64,000 nt of DNA from Jiangella asiatica. GTDB lineage: Bacteria > Actinomycetota > Actinomycetes > Jiangellales > Jiangellaceae. Location: positions 82,682 to 146,681 of the forward strand of contig NZ_SMKZ01000012.1 in NCBI RefSeq assembly GCF_004349065.1, given 5' to 3'. The notes beneath the pieces are model-generated. The model made no database searches. It was not told the DNA's origin and saw only the letters and a list, made by a program, of their open reading frames with translations. Shown in pieces: positions 20,777 through 28,843 of the stretch (the first letter of the stretch is position 1; the number at the start of each line of letters is the position of its first letter). A program made the translations under genes and the position numbers.

Positions 20777-21724
20777 ATGCTGCGGTACACCCTGAGCCGG
20801 CTCCCCACGGCGGTCCTGACGTGCCTCGTGGCGTCGCTGGGGATCTTCTGGCTGGTCCAGCTGCTCCCGGGAAGTCCGGTGGCGATGGTGCTGGGCGAGC
20901 AGGCCACGCCCGAGGCGGTCGCGGCGCTGGAGGCCGAGGCTGGCCTGGACCGGCCGCTGGTCGTGCAGTACTTCGACTGGATCGGTGGCCTGCTCACCGG
21001 CGACCTGGGCGTCTCGTACGTCTCCCGGGTTCCCATCGGTGATCTCATCGGGCCCGCCGTTGGCGCGACGCTGGAGCTCGCCCTGGCGAGCCTGCTGCTG
21101 ACGATCCTCATGGGGTTCGCCCTGGGCATCACCGGCGTCGTCGCCCGCCGTCGGCCGGCGGCCGTGGCCTACCGGCTGTTCTCGGCCCTGGGGTTCGGCG
21201 TCCCGGAGTACGTAGTCGGGGTGATGCTGGTCTTCGTCTTCGCGGTGACGCTGCGCGTGCTGCCGGCCGGCGGGCGGACGCCGATCCTGGAGGACCCGGG
21301 CGCCGGCTTCCAGCAGCTCCTGCTGCCCGCCATCGCGCTGTCCGTCCATTCCGCGGTGGTCGTCGGGCGGTTTCTCGAGACCGCCCTGAACCAGCAGCTG
21401 GACGAGGAGTACCTCGACACCGCGCGGGCCAAGGGCGCGTCGCGGCGGCGAGTGCTGTGGCGGCACGCGCTGCCGAACGCGCTGCCGTCGGTGGTGACCG
21501 TGATCGGCCTGCGGATCGGTCACCTGCTCGGCGGTGTCGTCGTGATCGAGACGATCTTCGCCTGGCCAGGGTTGGGCACAGTACTGGTCAACGCGGTCTC
21601 CGCCCGCGACTACCTGCTGGTCCAGGACCTCGTGCTGATCTCCGTCGTGGTCTTCATCGCAGTCCAGGTGGCCAGTGACCTGGCGCACGCCGCCCTCGAC
21701 CCGCGCGTCCGGCTGGAGGTCTGA
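20777..21724 (+). CDS. ABC transporter permease (DppB/OppB type)
   Basis: A 315-residue permease starting MLRYTLSRLPTAVL, the classic DppB opening. About six membrane helices are seen, with the inner-membrane signature for ATPase coupling in DTARAKGASRRRVLWRHALPNALP (EAA loop; only part quoted as DTARAKGASRRRVLW) near residue 205-225. It forms half of the channel with the next permease and is fed by the lipoprotein upstream. The start lies four bases after the binding-protein stop, indicating operon organisation. Confidence 0.9.
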   Translation: MLRYTLSRLPTAVLTCLVASLGIFWLVQLLPGSPVAMVLGEQATPEAVAALEAEAGLDRPLVVQYFDWIGGLLTGDLGVSYVSRVPIGDLIGPAVGATLELALASLLLTILMGFALGITGVVARRRPAAVAYRLFSALGFGVPEYVVGVMLVFVFAVTLRVLPAGGRTPILEDPGAGFQQLLLPAIALSVHSAVVVGRFLETALNQQLDEEYLDTARAKGASRRRVLWRHALPNALPSVVTVIGLRIGHLLGGVVVIETIFAWPGLGTVLVNAVSARDYLLVQDLVLISVVVFIAVQVASDLAHAALDPRVRLEV

Positions 21725-21726
21725 TC

Positions 21727-22593
21727 ATGAGCACGGTCGTCGAGACCACAGAGGTCGCGGCCCAGGCCCCGCGTAGCCGCGGGCGGATCCGGTCGGCTCT
21801 ACGGACCCCCGCCGGAATGGTCGGCGCGGTCGTCGTGGTCGCGATCAGCTGCCTCGGGCTGCTCGCCCCGCTGCTGGCGTCGTCGGATCCGGCCGCGCAG
21901 CAGGCCGGCGCGTCCTTGCTCGGTCCAAGTACTGACCATCTCCTCGGAACCGACGAGATCGGCCGCGACATCTTCTCCCGGTTGCTGTACGGCATCCGGC
22001 AGAACGTCATCGTCGTCATCCTCGCGGTGCCGGTGAGCAAGGCGATCGGTGTCGTCATCGGCCTGCTCTCCACCATGCACCGCCGCATCGACACCGCGGT
22101 GCAACGGATACTCGACGTCCTCATCGCGTTCCCCAACCTCATCCTGGGCGCCTGCCTCGTGGCCTTCCTCGGCGCGGGATTCGGCACGGTCGTCGTCGTG
22201 ATCGTCGTCATCGGCATCCCGATGGCGGCTCGGCTCACCCGCACGGCGGTCCTGACACAGCGCGAACGCGAGTACGTCCTCGGCGCTCGGGCCGTCGGCG
22301 CGTCCCGTCTTGGGGTGCTGTTCCGGCACGTGCTGCCGAACTCGCTGGACGCCCTCATCGTGAACTTCGTGCTCTCCGCCGCGACGGCGATCTTCGTCGA
22401 GGGCGGGCTGAGCCTGCTGGGCTTCGGCATCCAGCCGCCGAACCCGTCGCTGGGCAGCATGGTGGACGCCGGCCTGCCCTACCTGGCCGACCAGCCGTTC
22501 TACGCGCTCGCACCGGTCACGGTGATCACCGCTCTTGTCATCGGGTTGAACCTGTTCGCCGACGCGCTCAACCGCGCACTGCGGCGAGGGTGA
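21727..22593 (+). CDS. ABC transporter permease (DppC/OppC type)
   Basis: A 288-residue partner permease beginning with a cytoplasmic leader (MSTVVETTEVAAQAP) and the DppC N-terminal domain motif TPAGMVGAVVV. The coupling helix reads YVLGARAVGASRLGVLF with HVLPNS after it, and FGIQPPNPSLGSM is a strongly conserved DppC segment. It starts two bases after the first permease stop. Together with 20777-21724 it should form the transmembrane pore, powered by the fused ATPase that follows. Confidence 0.9.
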   Translation: MSTVVETTEVAAQAPRSRGRIRSALRTPAGMVGAVVVVAISCLGLLAPLLASSDPAAQQAGASLLGPSTDHLLGTDEIGRDIFSRLLYGIRQNVIVVILAVPVSKAIGVVIGLLSTMHRRIDTAVQRILDVLIAFPNLILGACLVAFLGAGFGTVVVVIVVIGIPMAARLTRTAVLTQREREYVLGARAVGASRLGVLFRHVLPNSLDALIVNFVLSAATAIFVEGGLSLLGFGIQPPNPSLGSMVDAGLPYLADQPFYALAPVTVITALVIGLNLFADALNRALRRG

Positions 22594-22602
22594 GGGGTCG
22601 GC

Positions 22603-24684
22603 ATGAACGCTGCACATGACACCGTGCTCCAGGTACGCGGGCTGCGCGTGGAGTTCCCGGGCTCGGCCGGGACGGTCCAGGCGGTGCGCGGCATCGACCT
22701 CGACGTCCGCGCCGGCGAGCGGCTGGCCATCGTGGGCGAGAGCGGGTCGGGCAAGACGGTCACGGCTCGCACGATGCTGAGGCTGCTGCCGCCTACCGCC
22801 ACCATGACCGGCCAGGTGCTCTTCAGGGGCCAGGACGTCCTGTCCATGGACGACGATGCGCTGCGCCGGTACCGCGGCGGTGACGCCGCCATGGTGTTCC
22901 AGGACTCGCTGGCGGCGCTGAACCCCGTGATGCGCATCGGTGAGCAGGTGGCCGAGGCGATGCGCGTCCACGGCGTGCCCAAGGAAGCCGCCCGCCGCCG
23001 CGCCGTGGACATGCTGGAGCTGGTGGGCGTGCCCGATCCGCACCGGCGCGTCGACGAGTACCCGCACCAGTTCTCCGGCGGCATGCGCCAGCGGGTCGTG
23101 ATCGCGATGGCGTTGGTGAACGACCCGGACGTGTTGATCTGCGACGAGCCGACCACGGCGCTGGACGTCACGGTGCAGGCCCAGATCCTCGACGTGTTCG
23201 CCCGACTCAACGAGCAGCTCGGCACCGCTGTCGTCCTCATCACACACAACCTCGGTGTCGTCGCCAGCCTCTGTGAGCGCACCGTCGTGATGTACGGCGG
23301 CCGGCTCGCCGAGGTCGGCAGCACGGAGCAGCTGCTCACCGGGCCCTCCCATCCGTACACCGCGCAACTGCTGAAGGCGGTGCCGCGGCTGGGCGTCGAC
23401 TCCGCGCTACGGATGCATGCCATCCCCGGCCAGCCGCCGGACCCGCAGCATCCCCTTCCGGGCTGCCCGTTCACGCCTCGCTGCCCGCTGGCCGAGGACC
23501 GCTGCTCGGAAGGGGCGCCGCCGCTGACCGGCCGGGGCGACGACCACGTCGCCGCGTGCTGGGTGACGCAGGACCGGCCGGACCGGCTCGACGTGCTCGT
23601 CGCCGACGAGGTCGCCGTCGCCGCGCCGCGGCCGGCACCCTCGACCGAGAAGCCGGTCATGGTGCTGGACGGAGCCGAGAAGACGTTCCATGCGCGGCAG
23701 CGTCTGCTCCGCCGGCACCGGGAGAGCGGAGTCCGGGCGCTCGACGGCGTCAGCCTGGAGATCCGGCCCGCGGAGACCCTCGGCCTCGTCGGCGAGTCCG
23801 GCTGCGGCAAGTCGACGCTGGGCCGGGCCGTCCTCGGGCTGCAGGATCTCGACGCCGGGCAGGTCCTGGTCGCCGGCGGCGACCTGCAAACGGCGCGCGG
23901 CGACGAGCTGCGCCGGTTGCGTCGTCGCGCCCAGATCGTCTTCCAGGACCCCTACGCCTCGTTGAACCCGCGTCACACCGTGGGCGCCCTCGTGGCCGAG
24001 CCGCTCAGGATCCATCGGATCGTCCCGTCCGCGGAGATCCCCGCGCGGGTCGGTCAGCTCCTGGAGCTGGTCGGTCTCGATCCCGGCCACGCCACGCGGC
24101 TGCCCCGGGAGTTCTCCGGCGGACAACGGCAACGGGTCGCGATCGCCCGCGCACTTTCCACGGAGCCGGACGTGGTGGTGCTCGACGAACCGGTCTCGGC
24201 CCTCGACGTCTCGCTCCAGGCCCAGGTCGTCAACCTCCTGCGCGACCTGCAGGACCGGCTCGGCGTGGCGTACCTGTTCATCGCGCACGACATCGCGCTC
24301 GTGCGGTACATGAGCGACCGGATCGCCGTCATGTACCTCGGGCAGGTGGTCGAGCAGGGCGACGCCGACGAGGTCTGCGCCGATCCGCTCCACCCGTATA
24401 CGGCGAGTCTCCTCTCCGCGGTGCCGGACCCCGAGCCGAGGGCACGGCGGGAGCGGATCATCCTCTCCGGCGACGTGCCCAGCCCGGCGGACCCACCGCC
24501 GGGGTGCCGGTTTCACACCCGCTGCCCGATCGGCCCCATCGCGCGGCCCGACCGCGAGATCTGCGCGACGACCCCGCCGCCCTTGGCAGAGGTGCGACCG
24601 GGCCGCTTCACCGCCTGCCACTTCGCCAACGACGTACCGGACCTCGTGATGAGCAGGGAGAACACACATGTCCAACGGGGGTGA
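22603..24684 (+). CDS. Fused double ABC ATPase (DppD-DppF type)
   Basis: A 693-residue protein with two complete nucleotide-binding domains, which in many bacteria are separate DppD and DppF proteins. Domain 1 (about 1-330) has Walker A GESGSGKTVT, signature SGGMRQRVVIAMAL and Walker B LICDEPTTALD. Domain 2 (about 345-693) has GESGCGKSTLG, SGGQRQRVAIARAL and VVLDEPVSALD. Each ends in the Cys-rich oligopeptide-ATPase tail (GCPFTPRCPLAEDRC and GCRFHTRCPIG). Both sites look catalytically complete. It follows the second permease by nine bases, and its 3' end overlaps the next gene by 17 bases. Confidence 0.9.
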   Translation: MNAAHDTVLQVRGLRVEFPGSAGTVQAVRGIDLDVRAGERLAIVGESGSGKTVTARTMLRLLPPTATMTGQVLFRGQDVLSMDDDALRRYRGGDAAMVFQDSLAALNPVMRIGEQVAEAMRVHGVPKEAARRRAVDMLELVGVPDPHRRVDEYPHQFSGGMRQRVVIAMALVNDPDVLICDEPTTALDVTVQAQILDVFARLNEQLGTAVVLITHNLGVVASLCERTVVMYGGRLAEVGSTEQLLTGPSHPYTAQLLKAVPRLGVDSALRMHAIPGQPPDPQHPLPGCPFTPRCPLAEDRCSEGAPPLTGRGDDHVAACWVTQDRPDRLDVLVADEVAVAAPRPAPSTEKPVMVLDGAEKTFHARQRLLRRHRESGVRALDGVSLEIRPAETLGLVGESGCGKSTLGRAVLGLQDLDAGQVLVAGGDLQTARGDELRRLRRRAQIVFQDPYASLNPRHTVGALVAEPLRIHRIVPSAEIPARVGQLLELVGLDPGHATRLPREFSGGQRQRVAIARALSTEPDVVVLDEPVSALDVSLQAQVVNLLRDLQDRLGVAYLFIAHDIALVRYMSDRIAVMYLGQVVEQGDADEVCADPLHPYTASLLSAVPDPEPRARRERIILSGDVPSPADPPPGCRFHTRCPIGPIARPDREICATTPPPLAEVRPGRFTACHFANDVPDLVMSRENTHVQRG

Positions 24685-25591
24685 TGCCGTGGAACGGATC
24701 GGTGGCGTGTCGCCGGTGCTCGCCACGCCGTTCGAGTCGGACGGGGCGATCGACCGGGTGTCGTTCCGGCGATCGGTGACCAGGCTCGCCGGTGCCGGTG
24801 TCACGTCGATGATGTTCCCGGGCTACGCGTCGGAGTTCTACCAGCTCGACGACGACGAGAAGTCGCTGCTCCTGGCGGACGCGCTGCGAGCCACGGAGGG
24901 CTCGGAGATCGCCGTCATCGGATCGGTGGCCGACAACTCGACGCACGCGGCGTGCCGCCGAGCGGTCGAGATGGTCGAGCTGGGCGTCGACGCGGTCAAC
25001 GTGCTGCCGCCACGCCACCACGCGCCGCCGGGTCCGGCGCTGCTGGAACACCCGGGCGCCGTCGTCGACGCGGTGGCCCCGGTTCCGGTGGTTTTGCAGT
25101 ACGTGCCCCAGGAGACCGAGACGCGGCTGGCCGTCGACGACGTCCAGCGCCTCGCGACCAAGCACCCGAACCTGACCTTCGTCAAGGCGGAGCAGCGAGC
25201 GCCGGCGGACTACATCAGAAGCCTCCTCGACGCGGACCCGCCGATCAGGAGCCTGATCGGGAACGGCGGCATCGACCTGCTGGCCGCCCTGCGGGCCGGC
25301 GCCGCGGGCGTCCAGCCCGGCGGCGGCTTCGTCGAGGTGTACCTGGCGATCTGGCGCGCCTGGACGTCCGGCGACACCGCCGCCGCGGAGCAGCTGTACC
25401 GGCGGCTGTTGCCGTACCTGACGTGCTGGCTCGGCGCCGGTGTGCTCACTCAGGCCGGCAAGCTGATCGCCAGTCGCCGCGGCGAGATCGACACGCCCGT
25501 CTGCCGCCGGCCGGTGGCGGACCTCGGCGGCTACGCCGCGGAGCTGGTCGACCGGTTCCTCGAGGAGTTCACCGAGGAGCTGGCGGCGTGA
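24668..25591 (+). CDS. DapA-family (N-acetylneuraminate lyase / KDG aldolase-like) lyase
   Basis: A 307-residue TIM-barrel class I aldolase. The Schiff-base lysine is Lys173 (NLTFVKAEQ) and the assisting tyrosine Tyr145 (VVLQYVPQ). The family includes dihydrodipicolinate synthase, sialic acid lyase and 2-keto-3-deoxy-sugar-acid aldolases. Here it sits between a sugar-type transporter and an enolase-superfamily dehydratase, so cleavage of a 2-keto-3-deoxy acid to pyruvate plus an aldehyde is the best inference. The YVPQ tyrosine loop differs from the YNxP of biosynthetic DapA, which agrees with a catabolic role. ATG 24668 follows AGGGAG and overlaps the ATPase gene. Confidence 0.8.
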   Translation: MSNGGDAVERIGGVSPVLATPFESDGAIDRVSFRRSVTRLAGAGVTSMMFPGYASEFYQLDDDEKSLLLADALRATEGSEIAVIGSVADNSTHAACRRAVEMVELGVDAVNVLPPRHHAPPGPALLEHPGAVVDAVAPVPVVLQYVPQETETRLAVDDVQRLATKHPNLTFVKAEQRAPADYIRSLLDADPPIRSLIGNGGIDLLAALRAGAAGVQPGGGFVEVYLAIWRAWTSGDTAAAEQLYRRLLPYLTCWLGAGVLTQAGKLIASRRGEIDTPVCRRPVADLGGYAAELVDRFLEEFTEELAA

Positions 25592-26736
25592 GCGACCCGC
25601 GACTCGTCGAGGTCCGCCGATGCTCCCGCGACGTGTCCTGGCGGACCACCTGGGACTTCATCGAGATCGTCACGTCCGACGGCTCCGTCGGGGTCGGGGA
25701 GTGGTCCGACGCGGGACCCTGGCAGCTGGCACACCCGTTCATGGACGCGCAGGCCAGCCGGTTCGTCGGCCTGCCGCTGGAGTCCGCAATGGCCCAGGTG
25801 GCCGCGGACGCCGAGGAGGCCGGCCGCCGCGACCCGCGCTTCGCCGGGCGCCGCCGGCTCGAGCTCACCGTGCTGGGCGCGCTCGACGCCGCACTGTGCG
25901 ACCTCGCCGCTCAGCGGGCCGGCGTATCGGTCGCGGGTTGGCTGGCGCCGGAGGAGCACCGCGGAGCGGGCGACGGGCGGTGGAACGGTGGCGTACCCTG
26001 CTACGGCAACATCAACAGGGCGGTCCACGACCGAACGATCGACACGGTGGTGCAGGTCGCCAAGGAAGCGCTCGCCGCGGGCTTCACCCGGCTCAAGTTC
26101 GCGCCGTTCGACTTCCTCGTCGGCGCTCGCCGCGTCTCGGCCGGCCTCGAGCTCGCGGCCGCGGTCAGGGACGCCGTCGGTGCCGAGGCCGAGCTCATGC
26201 TCGACCTGCACAACCAGCTGAGCGTCGAGGAGATACTCACGGTGGGGGACGCGCTCGGAGGGCTCGGCCTGCGGTGGCTTGAGGACGTCGGGCACCTGCA
26301 CGACGTCGAGGCACATCGACGCGTGCGCGACGAGCTGGGCATACCGCTGGCCGCCGGCGAGTTCGCCGCCTCGCCGGAGGAGCTGCGGCCGCTGCTGGAC
26401 GCCGGTGCGGTCGACGTGGTGATGCCCGACGTGAAGCACGCCGGCGGTCCCCGTCGCGCGCTCGAGCTGGCCCGCTTCGCCGAGGGTTTCGGCGTCGAGG
26501 TGTCGCCGCACAACCCGACCGGCCCGGTGTCATCGGCGCACACGGCGGCACTGTGCGAGGCGGTGTCGTCACCCGGCCTGCTCGAGCTGGCCGTGCTGGA
26601 GAGCGACGGCCGTCCGGCGCTCGTCGAGCCGCGGGAGGCGACGACCGGTGGCGCCTACGTCACTCGGCCCGGCCCCGGGCTCGGCGTCGGCCTGGACCCG
26701 TCGGCGGTGTGGTCGAACGTCCACAGGATCCGGTGA
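25588..26736 (+). CDS. Enolase-superfamily (mandelate racemase/muconate lactonizing type) sugar-acid dehydratase candidate
   Basis: A 382-residue enolase-superfamily enzyme. It would abstract the alpha proton of a carboxylic acid held by Mg2+. Candidate metal ligands are Asp206 (LMLDLHNQ), Glu232 (RWLEDVG) and Glu258 (LAAGEFA); the lysine base is Lys170 (TRLKFAPFD), and Asp281/Lys283 (MPDVKHAGG) and His308 (SPHNPTGP) line the opposite face. The PHNPTGP motif is like those of sugar-acid dehydratases. With an aldolase and a dehydrogenase next to it, dehydration of an aldonic acid is likely. GTG 25588 overlaps the previous stop (GTGA), so translation is coupled. Confidence 0.8.
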   Translation: MSDPRLVEVRRCSRDVSWRTTWDFIEIVTSDGSVGVGEWSDAGPWQLAHPFMDAQASRFVGLPLESAMAQVAADAEEAGRRDPRFAGRRRLELTVLGALDAALCDLAAQRAGVSVAGWLAPEEHRGAGDGRWNGGVPCYGNINRAVHDRTIDTVVQVAKEALAAGFTRLKFAPFDFLVGARRVSAGLELAAAVRDAVGAEAELMLDLHNQLSVEEILTVGDALGGLGLRWLEDVGHLHDVEAHRRVRDELGIPLAAGEFAASPEELRPLLDAGAVDVVMPDVKHAGGPRRALELARFAEGFGVEVSPHNPTGPVSSAHTAALCEAVSSPGLLELAVLESDGRPALVEPREATTGGAYVTRPGPGLGVGLDPSAVWSNVHRIR

Positions 26737-27527
26737 TGGCCCGCTTCGACGGCGAGGCCGTGGTCGTGGTGGGTGCCGGCGGCGGCATCGGCGCTGCGGT
26801 GGTGTCCGCCTTCGCCGCCGGCGGCGCGGCGGTCGTCCTCGTCGACCAGCGCTCCGACGTGGCGGCACGAGCGGCCGACCTCGGGGGGACCTCGGCCGCC
26901 GTGGTCGGCGACGGCTCGGACCCTGAGGTCCTGGAGCGGGCGGTCGACTCCGCGGCCGGAGCCGGGCGCCTGACCACGCTGGTGTACGCCGTCGCCTATC
27001 AGCGGCCGGCGTCGGTGCTCGACCTGACGTCGCAGGAGTGGGACCGGGCCCACGACGTCGCCGTGAAAGGAGCCTGGCTCGCCGCCGGCCGGTTCGCGTC
27101 GGCCGTCCGGCAGCAGCGCGGCGGGCCCGCGTCGATCGTGATGATCGCGTCGATCCACGCCTACCAGGCCTATCCGCGCGACGCCGCCTACGGGACCGCG
27201 AAGGCCGCGCTGGTGGGCCTGACCCGCTCGCTCGCGGTCGAGCTCGGGCCGCTGGGCATCCGGTGCAACGCGGTGGCACCCGGGTTCATCGCGGTCGAGC
27301 GCAACCGCGAGGCGTGGCGCCGGCCGGAGCAGGCGGCGCGGCACGCCGCCCGCAACCCGCTGCGCCGGCTGGGGCGCCCCGAGGACGTCGCAGGCGTCGT
27401 CACGTTCCTCGCATCCGATGACGCGGCCCATGTGAACGGTGTATGCCTGCTGGTGGACGGCGGCGAGCTCGCCGCCGGGCCGGGCGACTTCGATCGGGAT
27501 CACGACGTGCTCACGGAGGACCAATGA
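26736..27527 (+). CDS. SDR-family oxidoreductase, probable sugar dehydrogenase
   Basis: A 263-residue classical short-chain dehydrogenase with the nucleotide motif GAGGGIGAAV near residue 10 and the catalytic Ser/Tyr/Lys set (IASIHAYQ, then YGTAKAAL), ending in VNGVCLLVDGGE. The acidic residue after strand 2 (VLVDQRSD) suggests NAD preference. In the operon it lies after the dehydratase with a TGATG overlap. It could oxidise the imported sugar to its lactone as the first step of the pathway, with the dehydratase and aldolase acting next; that order is inference from gene content. Confidence 0.8.
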   Translation: MARFDGEAVVVVGAGGGIGAAVVSAFAAGGAAVVLVDQRSDVAARAADLGGTSAAVVGDGSDPEVLERAVDSAAGAGRLTTLVYAVAYQRPASVLDLTSQEWDRAHDVAVKGAWLAAGRFASAVRQQRGGPASIVMIASIHAYQAYPRDAAYGTAKAALVGLTRSLAVELGPLGIRCNAVAPGFIAVERNREAWRRPEQAARHAARNPLRRLGRPEDVAGVVTFLASDDAAHVNGVCLLVDGGELAAGPGDFDRDHDVLTEDQ

Positions 27528-28726
27528 CCTGGCGCACCACCTCCAGCCTCCATCCGGTGACGATGCGTCAGCAGAACCTCGCCACCGTGTTGAAGGTGAT
27601 CCTCGCCCACGGCCCGATCCCACGCGCCGAGATCACCGAGATCGCCGGGACGTCCTCGGGCACGACGACCAAGCTCACGGCCGCACTGATCGACGCGGGC
27701 GTGGTCAGGGAGCTGACGGCGTCCGGGCCGGCCGCCGGCGCGGGACGACCGCGCGTGCCGCTCGACCTCGACACGACCAGCCGCGCCGTCCTGACGTTGC
27801 ACATCGGCGTGCACTACTCGCTGGTCGCCGCTGTCGACCTGCGGGCCGAGCAGATCCTGCAACGGCAGGTGGCACACAGCTCTGCCGAAGCCGAGTCGGT
27901 GATACGTGGGGCCGCCGAGGCTCTCGCCGAGCTCCGCGACCAGCTCAGCGGGCGGCACGTGGTGGGCGTGGGCATCACCTCCGGTGGCTCCGTCGACCAC
28001 ACGGCCGGCAGGCTGATGCACCACGCCGAGCTCGGCTGGACCGAGGTCCCGGTCCGAGATCTCGTCGCCGAGCAGCTCGGGCTGGAGGTCGTCTACGACA
28101 ACGAGGCCCGCGGTGAGGCTCTGGCCGAGTTGACGTTCGGTGTGGGGTCCAGCGCGGACAACGTGATCGCGCTGTTCGTCGGGAGCGTGGTGGAGGCCGC
28201 GCTCGTCGTCAACCGGCAGATCCACCGCGGCGCCCGCGGCATCGCGGGCACGGTCGCCCACCTTCCCGTCGGGGCAGCGCAAGGGCCCCGCTGCGAGTGC
28301 GGCCGGACCAACTGCCTGCGCATGGTGGCGAGCAACACCGGGCTGCTCGCGCTCGCCCGGGAACGGGGCCTCGCCACGGAGTCGACCACCTACGAGGAGC
28401 TGGTGAACCGCGGTGCCGACGCCGCCGTCAGCGACCTGCTGGCGCTGCGCGGGCGCTGGGTGGGCGAGGCGGTCGGAACCCTCACGGACCTGCTGGACCC
28501 GGACGCGGTCACCCTGTCCGGCAACGCGACCCATGCCGACGGTTTCCTCGACGCGGTCCGCGACGGCATGCGTGCGGCCGACCCGAGCCGGCCCGACGGC
28601 ATCGTGCAGCTGGCGACGTTCGGCGAGCGGTCGACCGCTGCCGCGGCGGCGGCGCTGCTCCTGGACCGCTACTTCACCGACCCGGTCGCGTTCGAGCCGG
28701 GCCTCGACACCCACCAGGCCGGCTGA
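27524..28726 (+). CDS. ROK-family transcriptional repressor
   Basis: A 400-residue ROK regulator (NagC/XylR type). A winged helix-turn-helix occupies residues 15-65 (TVLKVILAHGPIPRAEITEI, then TTTKLTAALIDAGVV), followed by the sugar-kinase-like ROK fold. The zinc motif reads RCECGRTNC near residue 262-270. The start of the ROK domain (LTLHIGVHYSLVA) lacks the DxGxT phosphate motif of real kinases, as expected for a regulator. The start ATG overlaps the SDR stop. Its binding site is probably the TCTT-N7-AAGA inverted repeat at 19110 and 28782, with a locus-specific sugar as inducer. Confidence 0.9.
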   Translation: MTWRTTSSLHPVTMRQQNLATVLKVILAHGPIPRAEITEIAGTSSGTTTKLTAALIDAGVVRELTASGPAAGAGRPRVPLDLDTTSRAVLTLHIGVHYSLVAAVDLRAEQILQRQVAHSSAEAESVIRGAAEALAELRDQLSGRHVVGVGITSGGSVDHTAGRLMHHAELGWTEVPVRDLVAEQLGLEVVYDNEARGEALAELTFGVGSSADNVIALFVGSVVEAALVVNRQIHRGARGIAGTVAHLPVGAAQGPRCECGRTNCLRMVASNTGLLALARERGLATESTTYEELVNRGADAAVSDLLALRGRWVGEAVGTLTDLLDPDAVTLSGNATHADGFLDAVRDGMRAADPSRPDGIVQLATFGERSTAAAAAALLLDRYFTDPVAFEPGLDTHQAG

Positions 28727-28741
28727 CTCCCGGACCGCCCA

Positions 28742-28806
28742 TTGACGACCTCGGGACCTGCCCGGTAGATTCCTGACCACTAATTATCTTTGCTAAGAAG
28801 ATAATT
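28742..28806 (+). promoter_or_regulatory. Promoter and perfect 9-bp inverted repeat (candidate ROK operator) before GH5
   Basis: TTGACG (28742-28747) and TAGATT (28766-28771) are spaced by 18 bases. Ten bases downstream lies AATTATCTT-TGCTAAG-AAGATAATT (28782-28806), with perfect arms. The AT-rich half-site TTATCTT resembles NagC/Mlc-type ROK sites, and the core agrees with the 19110-19126 repeat. The location just after the -10 implies repression. The GH5 gene starts 38 bases later behind AGGAGG. Confidence 0.65.
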
Positions 28807-28843
28807 CAGCGGAGAACCAATCCCAACGTCGCAGGAGGTTCCC

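Noticed and set aside
24668..25591. Biosynthetic dihydrodipicolinate synthase (dapA) assignment
   Set aside because: The tyrosine loop (YVPQ) and the sugar-transport and sugar-acid neighbours favour a catabolic aldolase.
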